Positions 46,212 to 57,130 of a DNA stretch of 64,000 nucleotides are shown in pieces. A program made the position numbers and the translations under genes. Position 1 is the stretch's first letter. Each line of letters starts with the position of its first letter. The notes under the pieces were generated by a model. The model ran no database searches and was not told the origin of the DNA. It saw only the letters and a list, made by a program, of their open reading frames with translations. Source of the DNA: Nageia nagi (Eukaryota; Pinophyta); contig JBITNC010000001.1 of the NCBI GenBank assembly GCA_050084985.1, forward strand, positions 65,348,001-65,412,000, in the 5' to 3' direction.

Positions 46212-47065
46212 TGTTAACACATAAAAATGAATTTATGTTTTTAAATCAATAAATTAATGAAATATGCTTGGCCTAAATATATGTCTTGAATGTATTAAAG
46301 TGATAATATCAATGTTTATCTTGAATATGAATTTTATAATGATTATCTTGAATATTGCATGGATTATCGTGAATATTGCATGGATTATCTTGTTTATTGG
46401 TGTGTTTATCTTGAATGTTGTGAATTAGCCTTATTTATGTAGATGCACACCGACCCATGGGTGGTATTATCTATTATCTATATAAATAAGGGATCTAATA
46501 GTAAGTCCACAATAACAAGGATACACATGATCCCACGTATGGTCTTGTAAGTGGCTACCCCTTAAGGTATCTCTTGGTACCACCTACAAGGCTATGGTTT
46601 GTGTGCTTCCTTTCATGAGCTATCCTGACATCTACGATCTATTCTGATATCACACTGCTATCTGAGACATCTATATTGAATTTCTGGACTTAATCAAGAG
46701 GTCAAAACTATAGAACGAAGGCCGCCGATGATCCTTTGTGAATGGAAGAACACCATCGGTGCTCTTATATCATTGAAATGGACTACCCACGATCCTCTTT
46801 TTGCATCCTTGCAGGTCACGACATTGTTGGAAAGGCAGCTCATCATCATTACATCGCCAATATCTGCATCTTTCATTGTCAGGTACATTCCATGAGGTAA
46901 GTACACAAATTACAGTCTTGGTTGGTACAATTACACTTTTGAATTGGTTATTTTGTTTATTGTTATCTAGAATAAATTGCTATCCGTAGCTTAAATACAG
47001 ATAATATTGAGTTTGTAGATATTTGCCTATTTACTTATTTGCACGCTCAATTTTATTTGTAAACA
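46212..47065 (+). repeat. 3' LTR of PMD-carrying element
   Basis: 854 bp, shorter than the 5' LTR by 84 bp, which is exactly four 21-bp units. It contains palindromes at 46718-46736, 46746-46766 and 46780-46795. Confidence 0.93.
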
Positions 47066-49985
47066 AGTATATAAAGGATGTAGTTTTGATAGGTGATAAT
47101 TCAATCCTTAAAGTCCAAGGGATAGGGAGTATGTTGATTTACAAAAAGGTTCTTGAAAATGTGCTCTTTTTCCTAAGCTTAAAATGAACATTTTTTTTAT
47201 AATTCAAGTTGCAAGGAAAGGATAATCTTTTTGAGTTCAACTCACACTCGTGGTGTATTAATAAGGGACTTGCCACTTTGGTGAAAGGATTAGTAAAAAA
47301 TGACCTCTACATTGTGGATCAAATTCCAATAAAGATATATCTTGCTATGAATGTTTTCTTTAGGAGAAATCATTAACACCAATATTTAGGATAACTTAGT
47401 TCCATAAAAGTAATCAAATCATAAGCCTTCTCCTATATTATTTCTGATAAAAGGGAGAAATTGGAGAAAAGATCCAAAAAGTGCATCTTTGAGGGCTATG
47501 ATAGTCACCATAGAGGCTACAAGCTCTACTCCTTGTTCTATAGAGAAGTTTTTGTATCAATAGGTGTAAAATTCAATGAACTTCCAAAGGAATCTACTTC
47601 TAATAAGGATTTTGATGATCTAAATAACTCTTTAGTTACACCTAACTGGTTGGATATCAATATAGGTAAGTCATCTTAGGAGGAAAATTAGCTAACTCAG
47701 AGGATAAAAGAAGTGTGACCTTGAAAATTCCTTATTTTCTAAAATTGATAGCAAAAATGAGCCTTCATCATTCAACAAAGCTTCAAAGCATGAGTGTTGG
47801 ATGAAAACCATAAAAGTGGAGTACAAGACACTTATAAAAAATGAAACTTGGTACTTAGTTCCTTATCCTAATGAGAGGAATGTGATTGATAATAAGTGGA
47901 TGTACAAGGTCAAGTACAATTCAATTAAGGATATTGAGAAATACAAGGAAAAGTTAGTGGCCAAAGGTTTTGCTCATAAATATGGAGTTAATTATAAGAA
48001 AACCTTTGGTTCCATGGTAAAAATTCCCACTATCAAGATAATCATTATTCTTTTACAACTCAAGGATGGAAATTTTTTCAACTCAATGTTAAGAGTGTTT
48101 TTCTCTATGGTGAATTAGATGTGTAAATCTACAAGAATCAACCAAAAGCGTTTGTTGTGGAAGGAAAAGAGTCTTTTTTGTGCAAGCTAAAGTAGTCATT
48201 ATATAGACTTAAGCAAGCACCTATAGATTAGTACAAGAAGATTTTAGGATATTCTATAGATATTGGATTCTCCAAGTACTTTTTCGACTCTAATCTATAT
48301 GTTCTCAATTAGGGATAAGATGTGGTCTTGATTCTCCTTTACAGAGATGATCTTCTAATCATTAGAAATAATAATTAAATCATCCAATAGTGAATATTCA
48401 ACCTTAAGGTAACATTTGAAATACTTAATATTGATCTCTTCCACTACTACCTTGGAATGTAAGTATACTAATTTAAGGATTGTACTTATTTTATTCAATC
48501 CAAGTATATATTAGATATCTTGCAAAAATTTGGAATGGAGGAGTGCAAATTTGTTATGATCCTAGTCTCTCTTGGAATCACTTTGTCCCTTAGCTCCAAC
48601 TCTCATCTAGTAGATGGTACAACTTATAACCAATTAGTTGATAATCTTCTTTATTTGACTATTTTTAAGTTAAATATTTTCTTTACATAGAATTTGATGG
48701 CACAATTTATGCAAATACCATATGCTGAGCACCTCAATGTTGTTAAAACAATCTTGAGGTATGTTGCAAGAATGAAAGATCTTGCTCTTAAGTACTCTAA
48801 ATTACCCTCATTTGTTTTCTCAAAGTTCTCTTATTTTGACTATGGTGGAGATAGAGATGATAAAAAATCAACCTTTGTGTATGTGTTTAGCATTGGTTTA
48901 GGTGCTATCTCTTTAGTCTCCAAGAAGCATCCTACTATTTATCTTTCCACCACATAAGCCTAATATCAAGCCATGTCTATTACAGCCTAGGAAGCTATTT
49001 GGTTTAAGCATATTCTAAAAGAAATTAGGTATGAGAAAGTTCCCTCATCTCATATTTCTTTATATAATCAGTTGATTATTTATTTGGGTAAGAATCTTAT
49101 TTTCCATCGATGAATAAATCTTGTTGAAATCCAAGTACACTTTATTAGGGAGAAGGTTCTAAATGGCATCATACACTTGTAGTATTATCCATTCTCCTTG
49201 AAGTCCATTGATTTGTTCACTAAACCCCTTCCTAAAGCATAACTTTGCAAGCTTAGGGATTCTATCAGGTTAGTGAAGTTTCCCTCAAAGAGGATTGAAG
49301 TTCGAATTCTTATGTTGAATTCATATTTTTGATGATAACTTCAATCCTAGAAGGATTTTTGGTTGTATAGTATTGATTTGTGTGTGTAGTTTTGGCTAGT
49401 TCTCCTTATGGAAAAACTATTTATACACTTTGAGCATATAATAAAACATCATTAGCATTGTTTAGTTATCCATATGGGAGAAACTTATATGTGCATATGA
49501 TGGATCTTTTTTACACTGTTTAGCTATCCATATATGAGGAACTTGTATGTGTCTTTTGACACTGTTTAGTTATCCCTATGTGAGAAACTCATATGTGAAT
49601 TTTATCATGCTATACTTATTATGATAATCAACACATGTTTTGTATACAATAATGACTATAAGTATTATCTTGGCATCTTCATGATGATTTATAGTGCACC
49701 ACTGATCAATTTATGGATGGCATTTCTTGATTCATTTACACATTGATATGAATGTGTTCATAATGAATTTAATTGATGTTGTTTTTTAAGTTGCTTATAG
49801 CTTGTAGATTTCTTCTTAATATTATAGGTTACTTTAGGTATGAAGCCTCATGGAGGTTGATCATTTCAACTTTCGATTGGATGATTACTTTATGTACATT
49901 GAAACAAGTTATGGTTAATGATTGTATTGTAAACCATTTGTTAGAATGGTAAAGTAGTGAGTCTCAAACTAAGATCTTTCTTACT
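47066..49985 (+). pseudogene. Copia pol remnant, plus strand, second copy
   Basis: Resumes the protease region after the insertion. A 633-bp deletion at about 47423 removes the integrase core. RT blocks at 47800-48115 (AMKTIKVEYKTLIKNETWYL-like, [20 protein letters not shown]), then the catalytic box at 48340-48351 reads Y-R-D-D. RNase H is kept in the frame 48694-48957 (YAEHLNVVKTILRYVARMKD). Ends with the 3' untranslated part, truncated near 49985 like the first copy. Confidence 0.82.
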
Positions 49986-51200
49986 TGAAAAGTATATAAA
50001 AGTATGGTTATATATCCATATAATTAGTGCATTGTTTCTTCTTAAGAATTATTTCACTCCATCTCTAAGCAACTCATGGTTTACCAAACTTTCATCCCAT
50101 AGTACCCTTGCTATTCATAGGGTTAGTATATTCACAAAAGATATTTGTATTTTCATTTTTAGTAACATAAAATTCCTTTAGAATATAATTTGTAAACAAG
50201 ACCTTTAATAGTATCTTCATTGTAATAAACAATTTCTATAGGTTTGAGAGCATTTATGTCCTACCCTAATTAAGAGAAGGATATGCTATAAAAGGCACAT
50301 AAAAGGTGGGCACCAATATGTTGTATGTGTTTTAACTACCCCTAGTATTTTCACCTAAGTAAAACTAGTGAACATATAACTTTTAAGTATGTAATATCTG
50401 AGCTATTTAAGCCAAATAAACATACATGGTAACAAGAATAATAAAAATGATCATAAAAATAGTATAATAGTGTAATAATAGAACTAAGATTTATCAAATT
50501 AAGAGTAGAAGATGAAAGCACACACTAAAGATAAATGAATCAAGTGTAAGATAAATACCTGTGTATCCTTACCTATGAAAAAGTGGATGATATGTAGATT
50601 AAAATTGTTGAAGAGAAGTGACCTTGATGTGTAAACATTATGAATAATAGTAGTAGGAAGATCAATATCAATTCCTGTGTCAGCACGAGTGCTTGGTCAC
50701 AAATAAAATCATGGATGCACACTTTGGTGTGGGTGCTAAGGTTTTGAAAAAGTAGGATTTTTCACTAAGTATCGATGATAATAATGATTTTGATAAGCCA
50801 AGCCAAGCATATAATTACAAATGATAGATGATATATATGCTTGAGTGATAACAAGATTCCAATGGCCTGAAACTAAAGATAGATTGCAATATGCTTTAAA
50901 GAATGGAGAGTAAATATTGAAAAAGAATGCAAGGTATTTAGATGAAATGGAACTACAAAATAAATATTAAGAATGAAGAATATGAAGTGTTATTTATATA
51001 CTATTGGTATGTATGATTTTTCATTCCAAATTTGATAAGTGGAAAACATGTAGTCCTATAGATTCTCTGTTATATGGGAAATGTGGAAAACATGCAAGCT
51101 TATATGAGTAGACAATATAGTTGATATATAGATAATTGAGACTAGTAGATATGACATTTAACATATGAAGATAAGATATTTAACATGGGTAGATCATATT
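49986..51200. other. Spacer, second copy, no gene seen
   Basis: Repeats 24481-25699 with a few percent differences and almost no length change. No coding signal. Confidence 0.55.
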
Positions 51201-51900
51201 TTTAATGGTTTTTAAACCCATATCATTCAAGTCTTATCATTCACTCCATGTTATTAGAACTAGGTTACGAAATCCCATGTTGTTAGAACTAGGTTACGAA
51301 ATCCCATGTCGTTCAAGCCTAGTCATCCAAGATAGGTCATTTAATCCATATAATTTAAGCTAGGTTGTTTAACTAATGTTATTTCAGCCAAGTTATTTAA
51401 CCCATATCATTCAAGCCCTATCATTTTCTCCATATTATTAGATCCAAGTTACTAACACCATGTCATCAAAATCATGTGGTTCAAGTTGTCATTGGCCCCT
51501 TATCATTCAATCTACATCATTAATCCCATGTCACTAAAGCCTTATCATTCATCCCCTATCATTAGATCAAGGTCATTTAACCCATGTCATTCAAGCCTAG
51601 TCATTGATCCCATTTCATTCAAGACTTGTTGTTGGTCCCATGTCATTCAAACATTGTCTTTGGTCCCATGTTATTATAATTGGATCATTAAACCCATTTT
51701 ATTCAAGCTTTATTATTGGTTTCATGTCATTTAAGCTATGTCATTTATACCTTACTATTAAATCTATATTATTTTAGTCTTGTTATTGGTTCCATATCAT
51801 TTTATCCTTGTTGTTTCCTCCACATCCTTGGAGCTAGGTTGTTAGAGCCTTATCATTTGAATTGTATCATTTAACCCATGTTGGTTATTCTATAATAAAT
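51200..51900 (+). repeat. 28-bp minisatellite, second copy
   Basis: Same array as 25700-26390, with essentially the same number of units, including the doubled GAACTAGGTTACGAAATCCC segment. The frame 51474-51734 is its shadow. Confidence 0.85.
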
Positions 51901-52182
51901 ACTTCAATCTAACCACATTGAATTCTTACATCTATTTTCAATCAAATATGTTTGATGCCTAATGCATGGCCACCACTCACTCAAATTCTCCAAATGATTG
52001 ATGTGTGTCATCCACTAACTAATATGTTATAAATGGCTTTTTTCAATGATTTCTTTTATTTTCACCTCTTACTTCTTGGTCCCACACATATTATTTATTA
52101 TTTTTACCTCCCACTTTCTATATTAGTAGTCATTTTTTTTATATAGATTTTGAATATGCCAGATTCTAATCATGGTCCTATT

Positions 52183-52683
52183 TAATGAGATTGAACTATA
52201 ACAAATACAATCCTAAACTCCCAAGATCACATGAAAGCTCAAAAATAACATCTAAATAACTCACAAAGCAATCTCACAAAGATAACTCAAGATGTAAGTG
52301 GTTCCTCCAACTAGGAGTACATCCACTAACTAGATCTCACTTCATTCACAAATAAAAAATCTTACAAATCTCCTAATCTCATATTCTAAATAATATCTTA
52401 TAGAATAGCTTTACTCCACAAATTGGTGTATAATCACAAAGAGGGAGCCTTCTATTTATAGGCCAAAATCTCTCTTTGGATCACCCTTTTACCCAATTTA
52501 CAAAGGCATGACAAGCAAATCCCTTTTACCCAAGGGGCATGCTCATGACATGGAGTGTAGGACAAGTTATTTTATCATATTCACTTAAATACTCAAGGTA
52601 TCAAATGATACCCTTAAATATTAGTAAACTTAGATAGAATATTATTACAAAACCTTTACAATAATGCATTATACATTCCAACA
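52183..52683 (-). repeat. 3' LTR of minus copia, second copy
   Basis: 501 bp. The plus-strand start TAATGAGATTG has lost the terminal TG (TGATGAG in the first copy). It ends CATTCCAACA. Confidence 0.9.
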
Positions 52684-52692
52684 CTCCCCCTT
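52684..52692 (-). other. Polypurine tract of minus copia, second copy
   Basis: AAGGGGGAG on the minus strand, next to the LTR, as in the first copy. Confidence 0.8.
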
Positions 52693-53289
52693 AATGCAAT
52701 ATTGGGATAGAGCAAATGAGAGAGAAGAAAGAGAGAAAGTAAGAGAGTTCTCTTCCAAACATATACAATAGAGATGAGAACTTTTTTTACATATTTGTGA
52801 AGTAAGAAAGATCTAGTTTGAGACTCACTAGTTTACCAAATACAATCATTAATCATAACTGATTTCAATGTACATGAAGTAGCCATCCAACTGGAAGTCA
52901 TGAAGAGTCTCCAAGAGCTTGCACACTGAAAATAAGTAACCTGCAATCTCAACAGAACCTACAAGTTATAAGCACGTCATATCAACAAGGATAGATGAAT
53001 CAAACAAATGCCATCATAAACTAATCAATGGTGCTCTATAAGTCATCACAAATATTTCAAGCTAAAACTCATAGTCACCTACTGTATATAAAATATGTGT
53101 TAATTATCATTACAAAATAGAGCATGCACATATAAGTTCCTCACATATGGATAACTAAATAGTGCCAAAAGACATAGAAGAGTTCTTCACACATAGATAA
53201 CTAAATAGTGATAGATTGGCTAATCTTTGTGCTTTAAAATTTGTACAAGTTCCTAACATAGAGTGAACTTACCATGAAGGTGTACAAAA

Positions 53290-54960
53290 AAATCAACACT
53301 ATATAACATAAAATCTTTCAAGTGTATGATGTCATTAAGAACCTTCTCCCTGATAAAATGTGCTTGGATTTTCATATGTTTTATTCTCTAATAGAACATA
53401 AGATTTTTAGCCAAAGAGATTATTGATTGAGTATCTAAATAAATCAAAGATGTGCCATCTTGCTCATACTTAATTTCTTTCAAAATATGCCTTTTCCAAA
53501 TGGGTTCCTAAGTTGCAACAAAAATGGCATGATATTCAGCTTCTATAGTGGAAAGAGAAATAGTAGGCTACTTCTTGAAAGCTCAAGAGATAACACCTAA
53601 ACCAATGCTAAACACATACATAGAGGTTGATTTCCTATCATCTTTATCTCTTATATAGTTAGAATCTGAGAATCTAGAGAGAACAAATGAGGGCAACTTA
53701 GAACACTTGAGAGTAAGATCCTTAGTCCTTGCAACATACCTCAAGATTTGGTTAACAACATTAAGGTACTCAACATATAGCTTTTGCATGAATCATGCCA
53801 CCAGATTCACTGCAAAGGCAATATTTAGCTTCAAAATAGTCAATTATAGATGACTATCAATTAATTTCCTATAAGCTATAGCATCAACCAACTGAGAGTT
53901 GGAGCTCAGAGAAATAATAATTCTAAAAGAAACTAGAATTATAGCATATCTATATTCCTCCATTCCAAACTTCTGCAAGATATTTGATATATACTTAGAT
54001 TGATTGAGATAAGTACAATTCTTGTATTGATATACTTGAATTCCAATGGAGTAATGCAAAAGACCAAGATCAATCATTTCAAATGTTGCCTTAAGTTTGG
54101 ATATGCACTCTTGAATAATTTCATCATTATTTTCAATAATCAAAAGATCATCAACATAAAGGAGAATCAAGACCACATCTTTTCCTTGACTGAACACATA
54201 TAAGTTAGAGTCAAAAAAACACACTTGGAAAAACCAATATATACAAAATACCTTGAAATCTTCTTGTACTAAGCTTTAGGTATTTACTTAAGTCCATATA
54301 ATGACTTCTTTAGCTTGCACACAAAGGACTCTTTACCTTCCATAATGAACCCTTTTGGTTGTTTTATGAAGATTTTCACATCTAAGTCACCATTGAGAAA
54401 TGCACTCTTGATGTCAAGTTAAAAAACTTTCCATCCTTAAGCTATAAAAAGAGTAAAGATAATTCTTACACTAGGCATCTTTGCCATGAGAGAAAAGATT
54501 TCCTCATAATCTACATTGTATTTATGAGAAAAACCTTTGGCTACTAACCTTGCTTTGTATTTCTCAATATATTCAACTAAATTGAATTTGACCTTGTAGA
54601 TCCATTTATTACCAATTACATCTTTCTCATTAGGATAAGAAACCAAATCCCAAATTTCATTTTTCATAAGCACCTCATACTCTACTTTCATTGCTTTACC
54701 CAACACTCATGCTTAGAAGCATCCTTTAAAGATGAGGGCTTATGATTATTATCAATTTAAAAAATAAGGATTTGTTCAAATTCATACTCCTTATTACCCT
54801 TTGAGTTAGAGAATTTTGCTCCTGAGGTGACTTATCTACATCAATATCGCACCAACTAGGTGCAACTAAAGAGTCCTTTAGATCATCTATATTCTCATTA
54901 GAAATAGATTCCTCAAGAAGTTCATTGAACTTGAAATCTCTTGAAATAAACACTATTTTA
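53290..54960 (-). pseudogene. Copia reverse transcriptase-RNase H, minus strand, second copy
   Basis: RT frame 54706-54437 (EVLMKNEIWDLVSYPNEKDV, EKYKARLVAKGFSHKYNVDY) and frame 54224-53844 with LLYVDDLLIIENNDEIIQEC, intact YVDD at 54147-54158. RNase H frame 53789-53583. The piece 54953-54726 is the linker between integrase and RT. Confidence 0.88.
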
Positions 54961-56165
54961 TAAGATGAAGAGTAGAGCCTATAACATCTTGCTAACTATC
55001 ATAACCCATAAAGATGCACTTTTTAGCTCTTTTATCTAACTTTTTTCTTTTTTCAGAAATAATTTAGGAGAATGCTTCACAACCAAATATCCTAAGGTGA
55101 GAAATTAGTTAGGTTTTCTTCCTAACCATGCCTCAAAAGGAGTTTTATGCTAAATACTTTTGTAGAACACCTATTCAAGTGTAAATAGCAATGCTCATAG
55201 CTTCATCCCATAAGAAACTAGGAAGACTACCTAGCATGCATCTAGCCATCTCCATAATTATCTTATTTTTCTTTTTAGAAACATCATTCTGTTGAAGAGT
55301 GTAAGAAATCATAAACTACCTCTTGATTCCATACTTAGCATAATAGTCATTGAACTCATTGCTATTGTATTCTTCCCTATTATCTGATCTCAACAACTTG
55401 ATTTTAAGGTTAGTTTGATTTTCAATAAAGACCTTAAAAACCTTAAAACTGTCAAAGGTTTGATCCTTGTGCTCAAGTAGATACCTAAAGGTCATCCTAC
55501 TAAAGTCATTAATGAAGGTCAAGACATAAGATGCTCCTCCAAGTGACCTAGTCTGAAACAACCCCATCAAATTTGAATGCATAAGTTGAAGAGGTTAAGA
55601 TACTTTTATTCCTTATATTTTTCAAACTTTTGCCTATGCATCTTACTAAGGATGCACTTCTCACATAACCAATTGAAAGAAAATTGAAGGAAAACCTTCC
55701 ACAAGTTCTTGGTCTTTCATGACTGAATACTCTTGTGGTTAAGGTACCCTAGATATTGGTACCAAAGATTGCCTTTAAAACACACTCTTATAGCACGACA
55801 CATCTTTGATGGAACTTGATCTATAATGTAGAGATCATTATTTATTGAAATTTTAATCAAAGTGGTAAGTCCTTTCTTCATGCACTAAGATTGAGAGTTT
55901 AACTCAAACAAGAACCCTTTCCTTGTAACTTGAATCATGAAGAGAAGGTTCATACTAAGCTTAGAAACATAGAGCACATTTTCAAGAACCTTTCTATGAA
56001 TCAACACACTTCTAATACTTGGACTTCATGGATAGAGTTATCACCTATCATAACTACATCTTTTCTATACTTGTAAAAGTTTTCAAACTTATCTTTTTCA
56101 AAGTATAGGTGATTAGTGCAACCAGAGTCAACAATCCAATTAGATGAAAAAGTACAAAACATGGA
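54961..56165 (-). pseudogene. Copia integrase and protease, minus strand, second copy
   Basis: Integrase core in the frame 55582-55316 (NLMGLFQTRSLGGASYVLTF, LRSDNREEYNSNEF; first-copy DLMG reads NLMG here). Protease and GAG-pre-integrase occupy about 56150-55700 but are fragmented by one-base deletions, unlike the single 151-residue frame of the first copy. Confidence 0.82.
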
Positions 56166-57130
56166 GTAGAGTGTTCCAGTAAAACTAACTTGAATATTCT
56201 TCTTTTCTTTAAATTTTTTTATATTTCTATTACCTATTTTCTTTTCTCTCTTTTATTTTTGTATCAATCAATTTCTTTGTGAACCTTGAGTGCCATAATA
56301 GTTATAATTACTATCAAACTTTTTCTTAGCATATGGATTGTTTACTTTATCTTTTCCATCTCTTTACTTGAAGGTTGTTGTTACCATTATTCTTATTGCT
56401 ATTATTATTGTTCCTATTATTTCCATTATTCTTGTTGTTATTATTGCCATTATTTTTCCCACTATTATTATTACCAGTGCCTCTTTTCTCAAAACTTTTA
56501 GAGGAAAAAGATAAGATTTTCTTTTAATGGTTGAACTTCTTCTTGAAAGGAGTTTTGGTTGCTCCAAGAGCAATATTATTCTTAGAGAAGAAATCAAACC
56601 TTTTTGTTAAGAGTTTCCTCATGCTTTAAAAGAAGCCTAGAAAGGTTCTCAAACGAGAAGAATTATTCATTATCAAGCTTATTTCCATAACCATCACAAA
56701 GTTTTCAAACTTTGAAGAAAGGCTTTGAAGAATGATGACAACCATGAACTCATCATTGATCCAATTGCACCCATAAGAAATAAGTTGGATCTTTAGTAAT
56801 AATTTTATTCAAGTAGATGGAAATTTTTCATCTTCCCTTTGACGATATTGAAGCAACTTTTAGAGAATGGTAATTCTTCTTAAAAACTTTGAACTAAGGT
56901 AGATTTGCTTAAGCTTATCCAAGCTTCCTTTACCGAGGTTGAAGAGGAAATCATCAAGAGCACATCATCTAAAATTACATAAATATCATGGAGGTTATCA
57001 ACTCATTATTTGTGTTGTAATCCTCTAGTGCCTTCTCATCGTAGGAGATACAAGGTTTTTATTCACTATTTTCCAAAGCTTTCTTGCCTGTAATTTAGCT
57101 CTCATCTGAGTTCCTAAATACCAAATTAGA
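56166..57130 (-). pseudogene. Copia gag, minus strand, second copy
   Basis: Continuous gag (not split by a gypsy insertion here). N-terminal ARKLWKIVN-like part near 57100-57060, EAW-KLKQIYL near 56930-56880, C-terminal Asn/Ile-rich stretch near 56600-56370 and zinc-knuckle region near 56310-56250. Frames are more broken than in the first copy. Confidence 0.75.

Larger units (their letters stand above)
39436..47065 (+). mobile_element. LTR element with gag plus antisense PMD gene (non-autonomous gypsy)
   Basis: A 7630-bp insertion with LTRs 39436-40373 and 46212-47065, ends TGTTAAC...AAACA, target duplication AGTAT (39431-39435 and 47066-47070). The first block keeps the empty site near 20932 (AAGTATAAAAAAG). 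The interior holds a sense gag remnant (40465-41610), then, in place of protease-RT-integrase, an antisense plant-mobile-domain gene remnant (about 42060-44470), three tandem arrays (44796-45925) and a purine tract AAAGTGGGGCAT. No pol motif was found on either strand. Confidence 0.9.
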
